DNA from: Chryseolinea sp. H1M3-3
GTDB taxonomy: Bacteria > Bacteroidota > Bacteroidia > Cytophagales > Cyclobacteriaceae
Length of the DNA stretch: 64,000 nt
Assembly: GCF_029360725.1 (NCBI RefSeq)
Contig: NZ_JARKMY010000019.1
Coordinates: forward strand, 124,001-188,000
Reading direction: 5' to 3'
Part shown: one piece after another, positions 23,901-32,813 of the stretch
Layout: every line of letters starts with the position of its first letter
Position numbering within the stretch: position 1 is the first letter of the stretch
Program-made: the position numbers and the translations under genes
The notes under the pieces: generated by a model
Seen by the model: the letters and a program-made list of their open reading frames with translations, nothing else
Databases searched by the model: none
Told to the model about the DNA's origin: nothing

Positions 23901-25062
23901 GTGTGCTGAATATTGTCTTTTGTCCGGTAGCCTGATCGATGCGTATAACGCCGTGCAAGGTAGCAAGCCAGGTTGCGCCATTTCTGGAGATGAGCGCGGA
24001 TTTTACCTGATTGCCGATCGTTTGCCCATCCATCGAATGGGACACCTCGTGATAGCTATAATAATTTCGGAATTTGTTTAACCTGCTCAGTCCGTTTGAA
24101 GTCACAAACCAAATAACGCCACCTACATCTTCTCGGATCTGCCAAATAACATTATTGCCAATGGAGTACGGCAATTGTGGATTGTGAAATAAAACTTTGT
24201 TGGTGCCTTTTTCCGGATTGAAAATATTCAGGCCGAAATCCGTACCTAACCACAAATCACCTCGTTCGTCCGTGTAAATATTTTTAATCACCTCATTACT
24301 GAAGGGCGTATTTTTCTCCGTGAAATGCTGATAATTTCCCGTGAATACATTTAAAAGACAAAGGCCGGTTTCCGTCCCAACCCAAAGAAGGGAATCGTCG
24401 GACATCACAGGTTTGATATCCTGGATCAGATTGTTTTTCAAAGACGGTTTATAGTTTCCTTTCAGATCTAAAGCAACGAAAGTCTGCTTACCTGGCGCAA
24501 GTTTATTTAGCTTATCGTAAGTACCTACCCATAAATTTCCTGCCGCATCTTCGTGAATCGCGCGTATGGTGTTGTGACTTAAGTTGCTGTTTTGTGTATT
24601 GTACTCGCGTCGTTCCCCGGCAGAATATCGGATTAGCCCCGTAGCTGTTCCAATCCAGACTGCATTGGCCCTGTCTTTGTATAGTGTTCGGATAACATTA
24701 TTTCTACCTATATCGATAGGTTCAATTTTGAACGTTAACGTATTGATTTTGCACAATCCTTTCCAGGTACCAACCCAAATAAAATCGCCGTCTACTAATA
24801 ATGAGCTGATTTCATTCGCCGGCAATGAATGTGGATCGCCTTTCTTAAAGGTGATAAACCGGTAACCATCGTAGCGTGCGAGTCCGTTAGCGGTGCCAAT
24901 CCATATGAAATCATTTTTATCCTGCGTTATCGCACTGATAATATTAGAGGGTAATCCATCGCGTATGGACAGGGATGAAAAGAAAAGCGAGTCAGCCGCT
25001 ACAGCGACAAAACTATAGGTCAGCGTAACAAGGAAAATCGATATAAAAACCAGGCACCGCAT
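20995..25062 (-). CDS. hybrid two-component system regulator (propeller sensor, kinase, receiver, AraC output)
   Basis: About 1355 residues from the ATG at 25062, which gives a clean signal peptide (MRCLVFISIFLVTLTYSFVA); an in-frame GTG at 25104 would add 14 residues. Order: some 14 Reg_prop blades (repeated D..G.IWIGT..GL), a Y_Y_Y domain (YAYKLEGFDNQW), one transmembrane helix (LILYGVIVVCMIFLAL), HisKA with NISHELRTPISLILPP (H about 833), HATPase (SNAFKFTP, DTGMGI, GSGIGLTLV), receiver (IVEDNHDM, IISDIMMPVMDG), and a C-terminal AraC helix-turn-helix (GFSNLSYFAKCFKTEFGVTP). Such HTCS proteins sense an oligosaccharide in the periplasm and activate the neighbouring susCD genes, here divergent 281 bp away. 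Confidence 0.95.
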   Translation of the reverse strand: MRCLVFISIFLVTLTYSFVAVAADSLFFSSLSIRDGLPSNIISAITQDKNDFIWIGTANGLARYDGYRFITFKKGDPHSLPANEISSLLVDGDFIWVGTWKGLCKINTLTFKIEPIDIGRNNVIRTLYKDRANAVWIGTATGLIRYSAGERREYNTQNSNLSHNTIRAIHEDAAGNLWVGTYDKLNKLAPGKQTFVALDLKGNYKPSLKNNLIQDIKPVMSDDSLLWVGTETGLCLLNVFTGNYQHFTEKNTPFSNEVIKNIYTDERGDLWLGTDFGLNIFNPEKGTNKVLFHNPQLPYSIGNNVIWQIREDVGGVIWFVTSNGLSRLNKFRNYYSYHEVSHSMDGQTIGNQVKSALISRNGATWLATLHGVIRIDQATGQKTIFSTQSPGEKRILLNNVYALEEDDDGRIWIGTAGGINVWDESAQKMYAITSNATNGLITNYIAKFTKGTDGSFWVSAWEGGLFKVTGNFKNISSLRFELVGDFGSEKNVSGGNAVWAINYNELYRIDLQSYRNNRIDQFTKTSEKRDITCLYFSQKGSLWAGTLNGLIEYKPQRDTAIFHPLTTGNDITLASITEDAQGNIWGAAGGFIIKFDVKDRHTEVFPLDKDIPLKSFFDGCVATASNGEIIFGGDNGYISISPLVRPNMYEPPVRITSLEINNRKINAGDILNENVVLRHDIAYTSDIILKYSQRSIAVEFSALHYWQPSMNIYAYKLEGFDNQWNYVSGTKNFAVYSNLSPGTYKLMVRATNNYGIWSENQAELVVQIMPPLFLSPAFLILYGVIVVCMIFLALRFYSTKLHWRNEVKIMRMEKEHAEEISLTKQQFFTNISHELRTPISLILPPIQQTLKRENLDEESRSLLKLAEKNSYRLLRVVNQILDYRKLEHDSLELKITCFDITAFARDLYTLFSDKATRKRIHFTFNPRIEECKIWADTDKIETILYNLLSNAFKFTPAEGAIDLSLKIHPADPEFTKGFVEIKVTDTGMGITPEDQPKIFDRFYQATQTKNIEAGSGIGLTLVSEYTKLHHGKVRVESVVGKGSTFSVYLPLGSIHFPVDKDEQTMSVNLLATKTNTDDEGDSKSYLYNLDSDKPLILIVEDNHDMIDFLRINLKDHYNLVMAENGEEALTKATNFLPEIIISDIMMPVMDGLTLCSRIKGNPKTSHIGIILLTAKSLTSQKIEGIRVGADVYLTKPFDVELLQASIEHLLKRKEELSNYFKSEIVTQPAPGTKENVDDKFIRKVVNIIEANISNPALSVEMISEEIGMSPTHLYRKLKSLTHFSPKDIIKKYRIKKASLLLKNKEGNISEIMYEVGFSNLSYFAKCFKTEFGVTPKEYQQKESKHNFDIPENLQS

Positions 25063-25282
25063 ATCTGTCAGCGACTTAAGGTAAAATTTTTGATGGCGCC
25101 ACACGCATAATAATGTCTTTCAATTCCCGAAGAAATAACAAATTAAACGATCTGAACTCCAACTTCAACTCTTCGAAACTTCACAACCCCCGCACTTTCC
25201 CTGTTTTGTTATAAAAAGCAAGATTCCGTTCCCCGAATGGTGGATTTTTATCCATTTCTGTACGATTTGTTGCCCTCAAACA

Positions 25283-25292
25283 CAATCGATTG
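25283..25292. promoter_or_regulatory. 10-bp palindrome in the divergent HTCS/susC promoter region
   Basis: CAATCGATTG is a perfect palindrome about 50 bp upstream of the susC-like ATG, next to a TACCTTTA that could be a -7 element. It could be part of a regulator-binding site, but AraC-type regulators usually use direct repeats, so this is weak. Confidence 0.2.
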
Positions 25293-25342
25293 AGACTACC
25301 TTTAAATCGTTTGAATCAGCGCTAAACCTTAACCCAAATAAT

Positions 25343-28300
25343 ATGGCGAAACTCTACCCGAAAACAAAAATGTGCGTGACCGTACTGTTCATTTTTTTCA
25401 GTATGCATGCCTTTTCGCAAGCCCGTATTAGTGGCAAAGTGATCTCCATCGATGATGGCAACGCTTTACCCGGTGTCAGCATTCTAGAAAAAGGTACGAC
25501 CAATGGCACGGTTACCGATACCAATGGCAATTACACCATCACCGTAAACGAAAATGCTACTTTAGTTTATTCATTTATTGGATATACGACGCAGGAAGTG
25601 CAGGTGAGTGGACGCTCATCCATTGATATTAACATGGAGATCAGTGTCAGTGCTTTGCAGGAGGTGGTCGTCATTGGCTACGGCGAGCAGGAAAAGAAGG
25701 ATGTTACAGGTTCTGTGATGGCGCTTGGCTCGCAGGACTTCAATAAAGGAATCATGTCTTCCCCTCAGGACCTGATGATTGGTAAAATCGCGGGAGTACA
25801 AGTCTCAACAAACAGTGGCGCGCCTGGAAGCGGTGCCATCATCCGTATTCGTGGTAACGGATCCATTGGTGGAAGCCAGGATCCGTTGATTGTGATCGAC
25901 GGCTTCCCGATCGACAACAATAATATCGGAGGTCTTGATAACAAGCTGGCGTCAATCAATCCCAACGATATTGAAAGCTTCACCGTATTGAAGGACGCGT
26001 CCGCTACTGCCATCTATGGATTAAGAGCATCGAATGGGGTCATCATCATTACCACAAAAAAAGGTAAAGAAGGTAAACCACAGATTACCTACAACGGGAA
26101 TGTCTCCGTCAGTGCTCCCATGAAATATGTTGACGTACTAACAGGCGACGAAATGAGAGCTTTGGGCAACACACTGCTAGCACAGAATCTTCCAGGACTA
26201 ACAGCCGATGCACTTCAACGCATGGGTGATGAAAATACGGATTGGCAACGCGAGATTTATCGCAACGCAATTTCACATGATCACAATATTGGTATTGCAG
26301 GAACCCACAAATCATTTCCTTACAGGATTTCATACGGTTACACTGATCAGCAGGGGATACTTCGTACAACCGATTTTACCAGAAACTCCCTTAACATCAA
26401 TCTGACACCTTCATTCTTTGATGGTGATCTGAAGGTGACAGCCACCATGAAAGGCAGTTACACCACGCAAAACTTTGGCAACACCGAAGCCATCGGCGCA
26501 GCCGTTGCGTTTGATCCCACACAGCCGGTTCGCAATGGAAGCACACGTTGGGGTGGATTCTTTACCTGGGTTGCCCCGGCTTCAGCCACCACGTTGGACC
26601 CTAACGGCGAACCATTGACACTTGCTACCAGTAACCCGGTTGCATTGTTAGAACAAAATGACAACAGGTCGTATGTGTGGCGTGGACTTGCAAACCTTCA
26701 ACTGGATTATCGTCTGCGATTTTTGCCCGAGATAAAATTGACTTTAAACGCCGGCATGGACTACACAACGTCCAAAGGTCATAACAACGCTCCTGTAAAT
26801 GCTGCCTGGATATTTGAAAATGGGGGAGGGCAACGAATTGATTATACCGGAGAAAACAAGTCTAAGCTGCTGGATCTGTATGCCAACTATACTAAAGAGA
26901 TTGGCAAAAGCAGATTTGATATTACAGCCGGCTATTCTTATCAAAGTTTTGAACGCGATGGCTCCAACTTCGGACGCAATGCTCCGACAGGCGAATCCAT
27001 CATTTATACAGATTATCAAACGGCAGTAGTCAACGGTGACAGTGTCGAAGTTCCTAGAAAATTTGTTTCAAATCCAAACTACTTGCTTTCCTTTTTTGGC
27101 AGATTGAATTATTCCTTCAATGACAAGTATTTGCTCACCGTTTCTTTTAGAGACGATGCATCGTCTCGCTTCTCAGAAGATAACCGATGGAAAATTTTTC
27201 CGGCTGCTGCCATTGGCTGGAATATTAGCAAAGAATCATTTCTGCTGCCGGTTAAAGCCATTACCAACTTAAAGCTGCGGGCGAGTTATGGAGTTACAGG
27301 TAATCAGGATGTAACCAATGTTCCTTATCCGTATTTATCAACTTATCAGTTGAGTTCTTCTACCTCACAATACCAATTTGGAAATACATTCTACAATACT
27401 TTCCGCCCTCAACCCTACGATGCAAACATCCGATGGGAAACAACGAGCCAGGTAGACGTTGGGATCGACTTTGGTTTGTTTAATGATAGGATTACGGGTA
27501 CTATAGATTTCTATAGAAAGGATACGGAGGATTTAATCAACAGCATTCCCGTGCCGGCAGGTAGCAACTTTTCGAATTTCCTGCTCACCAATGTGGGAAG
27601 CTTGGTAAATAAAGGTTATGAAATCACGATCAACACAGTTCCTGTTCGAAAAGAAAAATTTGAATGGAACCTTGGGTTCAACTTCACTTACAATGAAAAT
27701 GAGATCACTAAGCTGTTGAAAACAGAGGATCCAAATTATCCTGGAATCCAGGTGGGTGGAATTGGATTGCAGCGGTTTATTCAAAACATACAGGTCGGCT
27801 ATCCGGTAAATACGTTCCTGGTGTACAAGCAAGTATACACCGAACAAGGGGTTCCTGTCGAAGGCCTATATGTTGACAGGACTGGTTTGGGTGGCGAAGT
27901 AACTGCGAGCGAAAACAATAAATTCCGTTATCAAAAGCCGCAGCCTGATTATTTGATTGGTATTAACTCACGCATCAATTACGGCAATTGGGATCTTTAT
28001 TTCTCAGGACGTGCAAGCATTGGCAACTACGTCTATAACAACATCATGACCGGTGCAAACTACGCAAATTTCTATTACTCCACAGGATACTTTAACAATC
28101 TGCCACGCGCTGTTAATGATACGAAGTTTACAACGCTTCAACCCTTTTCAGATTACTACCTGGAAAATGCCTCATTTTTTAAAATGGATAATATAAGCCT
28201 TGGGTATAATGTTAAATCGCTTTTCAATGATAAAGTAAAAGCGCGCCTGAGCTTTACCGTACAAAATGCATTCTTCATCACGGACTATAGCGGCCTTGAT

Positions 28301-28411
28301 CCGGAAGTAAACAATGTGAACACAGCCACGAATCAGTCCAGTAGCGGTATCGATAACAACATCTACCCAAGAGCAAGAGTATTTATGCTAGGTGTCAACC
28401 TCACGTATTAA
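25343..28411 (+). CDS. SusC/RagA-type TonB-linked outer-membrane oligosaccharide importer
   Basis: 1022 residues. Signal peptide (to about 26, MHAFSQ), then the SusC-specific carboxypeptidase-regulatory-like domain (ARISGKVISIDDGNALPGVSI to about 105), the conserved VVIGYGEQEKKDVTGSV linker, a plug domain (PQDLMIGKIAGVQV, IRIRGNGSIGGSQDPLIVIDG, ATAIYGLRASNGVIIITTKKG), and a 22-strand barrel ending in YPRARVFMLGVNLTY. It imports glycan oligomers together with its SusD lipoprotein, driven by TonB. The tandem 8-bp repeat separates it from the susD-like gene. Context (GH53 downstream) suggests galacto-oligosaccharides as cargo. Confidence 0.96.
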   Translation: MAKLYPKTKMCVTVLFIFFSMHAFSQARISGKVISIDDGNALPGVSILEKGTTNGTVTDTNGNYTITVNENATLVYSFIGYTTQEVQVSGRSSIDINMEISVSALQEVVVIGYGEQEKKDVTGSVMALGSQDFNKGIMSSPQDLMIGKIAGVQVSTNSGAPGSGAIIRIRGNGSIGGSQDPLIVIDGFPIDNNNIGGLDNKLASINPNDIESFTVLKDASATAIYGLRASNGVIIITTKKGKEGKPQITYNGNVSVSAPMKYVDVLTGDEMRALGNTLLAQNLPGLTADALQRMGDENTDWQREIYRNAISHDHNIGIAGTHKSFPYRISYGYTDQQGILRTTDFTRNSLNINLTPSFFDGDLKVTATMKGSYTTQNFGNTEAIGAAVAFDPTQPVRNGSTRWGGFFTWVAPASATTLDPNGEPLTLATSNPVALLEQNDNRSYVWRGLANLQLDYRLRFLPEIKLTLNAGMDYTTSKGHNNAPVNAAWIFENGGGQRIDYTGENKSKLLDLYANYTKEIGKSRFDITAGYSYQSFERDGSNFGRNAPTGESIIYTDYQTAVVNGDSVEVPRKFVSNPNYLLSFFGRLNYSFNDKYLLTVSFRDDASSRFSEDNRWKIFPAAAIGWNISKESFLLPVKAITNLKLRASYGVTGNQDVTNVPYPYLSTYQLSSSTSQYQFGNTFYNTFRPQPYDANIRWETTSQVDVGIDFGLFNDRITGTIDFYRKDTEDLINSIPVPAGSNFSNFLLTNVGSLVNKGYEITINTVPVRKEKFEWNLGFNFTYNENEITKLLKTEDPNYPGIQVGGIGLQRFIQNIQVGYPVNTFLVYKQVYTEQGVPVEGLYVDRTGLGGEVTASENNKFRYQKPQPDYLIGINSRINYGNWDLYFSGRASIGNYVYNNIMTGANYANFYYSTGYFNNLPRAVNDTKFTTLQPFSDYYLENASFFKMDNISLGYNVKSLFNDKVKARLSFTVQNAFFITDYSGLDPEVNNVNTATNQSSSGIDNNIYPRARVFMLGVNLTY

Positions 28412-28413
28412 CG

Positions 28414-28454
28414 CCTTCTACTTCAACACTTCGAACCTCAACACTTCAACACTT
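28414..28454 (+). repeat. 8-bp tandem repeat (CAACACTT) between susC-like and susD-like genes
   Basis: About five units including CAACACTT (three exact copies), CGAACCT (7 bp) and a degenerate first unit fill nearly the whole 48-bp gap, ending 5 bp before the susD-like ATG. Confidence 0.8.
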
Positions 28455-28459
28455 TAAAG

Positions 28460-30046
28460 ATGAAACGTAAATCGATCACAACAATAGTCACTGCGTTAGT
28501 TATGCTAACACTCGTGACCGCATGCATAAATGACTTGGATCCAAAATCTTTAGGAGCTAATTCCGTGACTTCCGTGGACGCATATAAAACACCTGAAGAC
28601 TTTAAGATTGGATTGGCGAAATTGTACTCAAGTTTTGTCGTTGCAGGACAATCCGGCCCCGGTACTGATCCAGATATTTCCAACCTGGACGTCGGGTTTG
28701 GTGTTTATCTTCGGGGCTACTGGAACCTGCAGCAACTAACGACAGATGAAGCAGTGTATTCCTGGGCGGAGGATGGAGGCATACGACCATTGCACTGGCA
28801 GACCTGGACACCAACGAACTCTTTCATCGGGGCCTTGTATAGCAGGATGATGCTGACCATATCTTATTGCAACGAATTTATTCGCGCATCCAGTGCCTCC
28901 GACGATGCAGAGGTAAAGAGATTTAATGCTGAGGCCAGATTCCTTCGTGCATTGGCGTATTATCATGCCTTAGACCTTTTCGGAAATCCCCCGTTCGTAA
29001 CCGACGCCGATAAACCTGGTTCCTTTTTTCCACGACAAACAAATCGGGAGGAATTGTTTGCCTATGTAGAAACAGAGCTCGCAGCGATTGAAACTGAATT
29101 GGGTGATCCGAAATTTGAATACGGCCGGGCTGACAAAGGAGCACTTTGGATGCTCCAGGCTAAACTTTATCTGAATGCCGAAACGTATATCGGGCAGAGT
29201 AAATATACCGAGTGCGTAACAGCATTAAATAAACTGTTCAATACAAATGCATACTCACTTGCCAACAACTATCGTCACAATTTCGTGGCCGATAATAATA
29301 CAAGTCCTGAATTAATATTTACAATCAATCATGATGCAGCCCATACACAAACGTATGGCGGTATGGGTTTCATCATTCATGGTCAAATTGGGGGAAATAT
29401 GGTTGCTTCGGATTTTGGTGTTTCCAGCGGCTGGGCACAAAATCGCGTTACACCAGAATTCGTAAGCCTTTTTCCTGATCCCAGTGGTACGCCAGATTCT
29501 CGCGCACTGTTCCATACCGATGGACAAACATTGGAAATTGAAGACGTGGGCACTTTTACCGATGGATATGCCGTCAGGAAATTCACCAATAAAACACTTG
29601 CTGGTGGAAATGCTCCCAGTGGCGGCAGCAACGAATTTGTAGATACCGACTTTCCCATTTTCCGGCTGGCTGATGCTATGCTGATGTATGCGGAAGCTGT
29701 TTTGCGGGGCGGCGCTGGCGGTACATCAGCCCAAGCGTTGAATTATGTAAATATGATTCGCGAGCGCGCCTATGGAAATGCGTCGGGAAACATTAATGCT
29801 GGCCAACTCACCCTTCAGTTCATCCTGGATGAACGCGGACGTGAGTTGTATTGGGAATGCCATAGAAGAACTGATTTGATCCGATATGGATTTTTAACGA
29901 GTGGAGGTTATCTATGGTCTTGGAAAGGAAACACGCAAGCTGGCAGTGCGACTGAAGATTATAGAAATCTCTTTCCTATTCCTGCTTTCGACTTGGCAGC
30001 TAATCCTTCGTTAAAACAAAACCCTGGTTATAGTGGTGGTGATTAA
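28460..30046 (+). CDS. SusD/RagB-type glycan-binding outer-membrane lipoprotein
   Basis: 528 residues with a lipoprotein signal (LTLVTAC, lipid-anchored Cys about 22). The SusD fold is indicated by the N-terminal NDLDPKS, the helix EFIRASSASDD, the TPR-like RFNAEARFLRALAYYHALDLFGNPPFV, the ADKGALWMLQAKLYLNAE repeat, and the C-terminal FPIFRLADAMLMYAEAVLRGG, NMIRERAYGN, FILDERGRELYWECHRRTDLIRYG and LFPIPAFDLAANPSLKQNPGY. It forms the lid of the SusC-like barrel and captures the glycan on the cell surface. It sits 48 bp downstream of the susC-like gene in the same operon. Confidence 0.96.
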   Translation: MKRKSITTIVTALVMLTLVTACINDLDPKSLGANSVTSVDAYKTPEDFKIGLAKLYSSFVVAGQSGPGTDPDISNLDVGFGVYLRGYWNLQQLTTDEAVYSWAEDGGIRPLHWQTWTPTNSFIGALYSRMMLTISYCNEFIRASSASDDAEVKRFNAEARFLRALAYYHALDLFGNPPFVTDADKPGSFFPRQTNREELFAYVETELAAIETELGDPKFEYGRADKGALWMLQAKLYLNAETYIGQSKYTECVTALNKLFNTNAYSLANNYRHNFVADNNTSPELIFTINHDAAHTQTYGGMGFIIHGQIGGNMVASDFGVSSGWAQNRVTPEFVSLFPDPSGTPDSRALFHTDGQTLEIEDVGTFTDGYAVRKFTNKTLAGGNAPSGGSNEFVDTDFPIFRLADAMLMYAEAVLRGGAGGTSAQALNYVNMIRERAYGNASGNINAGQLTLQFILDERGRELYWECHRRTDLIRYGFLTSGGYLWSWKGNTQAGSATEDYRNLFPIPAFDLAANPSLKQNPGYSGGD

Positions 30047-30144
30047 TTAAATCTCTCTGAGTCGCGGATCGCATGGTGAAAATTCCAACCATACTGTTGC
30101 CGCGACATATAGATGATGAATCAAAAGAAATAAAACTGCTTCAA

Positions 30145-31539
30145 ATGAAAAACAAGATATTACATTCAATCTACTTGCTTCTATGCTGTACGCTTTTCGC
30201 CTGCGAGGAAGAAGGCGAAAAGGCAATCATTAAAAGCAATGTTGCACCTAATTCAATACAGAATTTGTCTGGCAACTCATTCACGCTATTGTTTGATGAC
30301 AGCGATGAAAACTTTGAAGAGATAAGTTGGTCGGAGCTTGATTTTGGATTTCCGGCTTCCGTCAGCGCGACCGTTGAAATAGCTAAAGCTGGAGAAAATT
30401 TTGCCAATTCGGTTGAATTGGCGACGACCTCCTCCAACGCTGTGACGCTCACGGTAGGCGAGATCAACGAGGCTTTATTGGGCATGGGGTTCTTACCCGA
30501 GGAAGCAGCTGATGTTCAACTCAGGATTCGTTCTGTCGTCAGCAATGCAATTGACCCCGTTTACTCATCGCCCCTAAATATCACGATTACACCTTATGCT
30601 ACCACCTTTCCACCGATCTACATTATCGGGGATGCACAGGGTTGGAACTTGGCAAATGCGTTCGAATTGCAGAGCACGGGACCGGGTACCTATGAGGCCA
30701 TCGGAACTTTCCAGGAAAATGGAAAATTCAGGTTCTTTGCCACGCCATCTTGGGACGCTCAGCAATGGGGATACAGCTTCTTTAGCGGTGGAACTGTAGC
30801 CACGGGGTTAGGTGATGGGGCGGATGGTGACTCAAACTTCCTTTTCGGTTTGCCTTCGGGTTATTATAAGATATCTGTTTCTCTAAAGGACAAAACCATT
30901 GCATTGGAGGCGTCATCGGCGCCGACGCTATTCATCATCGGTGATGCGCAAGGATGGGATCTTAACAGTGCGCTGGAAATGCATAGTCTTGGTGGTGGTC
31001 AATTCGAAGTAATCGGACAATTTCAACAAAATGGAAAATTCAGATTCTTCAGTAACCCTGATTGGGGCGCCGATCAATTCCGGTATAGTTCATTTAGTGG
31101 TGGCACCATTGACACAGAATTAGCTGATGGCGCTGATGGTGATTCAAACTTCTTGTTTACGGCAGCCAGTGGAATTTATAAGATGATGGTATCCATTAAT
31201 GATAAGACAATTTCAGTTGAATCAGCTACGGAACCAACCTTGTATATCATCGGTGAGGATCAGGGATGGAATCTTGCCAACGCTTTCAAATTAACCTGGT
31301 TAGGTGGAGGCAAGTACGAGGGTACAACGAATTTCACAAACAATGCAACCTTTCGCCTATTCGACAAATCGGATTGGCCCAATGGATTTGGAAACTATCC
31401 CCACTTTGGTGACGATGGCGAGGTGAGCGCGCTGTTCGAAAATGCCAACGATGGTGATCAAAATTTCAGGTTCGTCGGAACGACGGGCAGCTATACGATG
31501 TCGGTTGACTTGTATAATTTGAAAGTTGGGATGGAGTAG
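30145..31539 (+). CDS. SusE/SusF-like surface lipoprotein with three binding modules
   Basis: About 464 residues from the ATG at 30145, which gives a lipoprotein signal (MKNKILHSIYLLLCCTLFAC); an in-frame ATG at 30073 adds 24 unlikely residues. A SusE-type N-terminal domain (SFTLLFDDSDENFEEISW to about 155) is followed by three tandem modules of about 100 residues, each starting with IIGDAQGWNL-type sequence, then NGKFRFF and DGADGDSNFLF. These modules resemble the starch-binding SusE/F domains. They probably hold the target polysaccharide at the surface. Operon position between the susD-like and GH53 genes supports this. Confidence 0.88.
   Translation: MKNKILHSIYLLLCCTLFACEEEGEKAIIKSNVAPNSIQNLSGNSFTLLFDDSDENFEEISWSELDFGFPASVSATVEIAKAGENFANSVELATTSSNAVTLTVGEINEALLGMGFLPEEAADVQLRIRSVVSNAIDPVYSSPLNITITPYATTFPPIYIIGDAQGWNLANAFELQSTGPGTYEAIGTFQENGKFRFFATPSWDAQQWGYSFFSGGTVATGLGDGADGDSNFLFGLPSGYYKISVSLKDKTIALEASSAPTLFIIGDAQGWDLNSALEMHSLGGGQFEVIGQFQQNGKFRFFSNPDWGADQFRYSSFSGGTIDTELADGADGDSNFLFTAASGIYKMMVSINDKTISVESATEPTLYIIGEDQGWNLANAFKLTWLGGGKYEGTTNFTNNATFRLFDKSDWPNGFGNYPHFGDDGEVSALFENANDGDQNFRFVGTTGSYTMSVDLYNLKVGME
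30613..31536 (+). repeat. three tandem coding repeats of about 310 bp
   Basis: Three modules of the SusE/F-like gene are recognisable at DNA level, for example GAYGGNGCKGATGGTGAYTCAAA-type segments near 30810 and 31125. The first two are closest to each other; the third has diverged. Confidence 0.7.
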
Positions 31540-31578
31540 ATCAAAGCCTAACAGTGAATGTTTATAAAGCTTGATCTA
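31537..31578 (+). promoter_or_regulatory. 8-bp inverted repeat over the SusE/F stop codon
   Basis: TAGATCAA (31537-31544, including the TAG stop) and TTGATCTA (31571-31578) are perfect complements with a 26-nt loop, without U-run. It might protect the upstream susCDE message from 3' decay or reduce read-through into the enzyme genes. Confidence 0.35.
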
Positions 31579-31603
31579 ATAGCCTCACGCTTCTTAAAAA
31601 AGT

Positions 31604-32806
31604 ATGAAATTGAAAATGCAGACAATAGTTGGGTTGATGATTTGGGCAATACTCACGCTTTCATGCAAAGACGACCCGGAGGATGTCGTTCCGATAGACG
31701 AAACGCCTGATACTTCGATATTTTATTTTGGCGCCGACTTATCGTACGTCAATCAGATACTCGATCATGGAGGCGTATATAAAGACGGAGGTGTCATACA
31801 AAGTCCATATAAGATTTTTAAAGACCATGGGTCGAATCTTGTTCGATTGAGATTATGGCATAATCCCATCTGGACGCAACAAGTCTACGGAGCAGCAGGT
31901 ACGCAGTTGTACAACGATCTCGCTGATGTTGCCAAATCAATTGCCTTATCGAAGGAGCAAGGACTTTCGGTTCTTCTCGATTTACATTATTCAGATACAT
32001 GGGCTGATCCCGGTAAACAAGAAATCCCGGCAACCTGGAGGGAGATTAAAGATATCAATGTTTTGAAAGATTCCGTGTACAACTACACCTTCAAAGTATT
32101 CCAATATCTTATTGGGAAAAACTTAGCGCCGGAGCTTGTACAAATCGGAAACGAAACCAATTGCGGAATGCTTTACACCAACGCGCCGGCGGGCTTTCCA
32201 GCCTGCAATGTTTGTAACGGTGAATGGCAGCGTATGGGTATTGTCGTTAATAGTGCAATCAAGGCAGTAAAGGATGCTACCGCATCAACGTCCGTTAATA
32301 CAAAAGTACTGCTGCATGTTGCAGATCCAAAAAACGTTGAATGGTGGTTTGATAACATGACCGATGCGACAAAGGGTAATGTTAAGGATTTTGATATGAT
32401 CGGTTTTTCATATTACCCGATATGGCACACAACGGTTTCGCTGGATCTGATTTCGGATAATGTCTCCAAGTTCAAAACCAAATACGGCAAATCCGTTATG
32501 ATTCTGGAAACAGCTTATCCCTGGACGACCGGATTTGACGATAACTATAGTAATCAGTTTGGAAGTCAGGCCGCTATAAACGGTTATCCTTACACCATAC
32601 AGGGACAACATGATCTTATGGTAAAGATCACACAGGAAGTCAAGGATGGGGGAGGACAAGGGGTAATCTACTGGGAACCGGCATGGATTTCTTCTGACAT
32701 GAAAGATCTCTGGGGAACCGGTTCATCATGGGAAAACAACACCTTTTTTGATTTTGATGGGAATACCATCCAGGGAATTGATTTTATGAAACATGATTTC
32801 AAGTAA
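31604..32806 (+). CDS. GH53 endo-beta-1,4-galactanase lipoprotein
   Basis: 400 residues with a lipoprotein signal (MKLKMQTIVGLMIWAILTLSC). The mature part is a GH53 TIM barrel: FGADLSYVNQILDHGG, SNLVRLRLWHNP, VLLDLHYSDTWADPGKQ, acid/base E184 in QIGNETN, DMIGFSYYPIWH, and nucleophile E302 in MILETAYPW, ending with GGQGVIYWEPAWIS. GH53 enzymes cut beta-1,4-galactan side chains of pectin (type I arabinogalactan). This is the best substrate clue for the locus. The next gene starts within or 7 bp after its 3' end. Confidence 0.94.
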   Translation: MKLKMQTIVGLMIWAILTLSCKDDPEDVVPIDETPDTSIFYFGADLSYVNQILDHGGVYKDGGVIQSPYKIFKDHGSNLVRLRLWHNPIWTQQVYGAAGTQLYNDLADVAKSIALSKEQGLSVLLDLHYSDTWADPGKQEIPATWREIKDINVLKDSVYNYTFKVFQYLIGKNLAPELVQIGNETNCGMLYTNAPAGFPACNVCNGEWQRMGIVVNSAIKAVKDATASTSVNTKVLLHVADPKNVEWWFDNMTDATKGNVKDFDMIGFSYYPIWHTTVSLDLISDNVSKFKTKYGKSVMILETAYPWTTGFDDNYSNQFGSQAAINGYPYTIQGQHDLMVKITQEVKDGGGQGVIYWEPAWISSDMKDLWGTGSSWENNTFFDFDGNTIQGIDFMKHDFK

Positions 32807-32813
32807 AGAAACG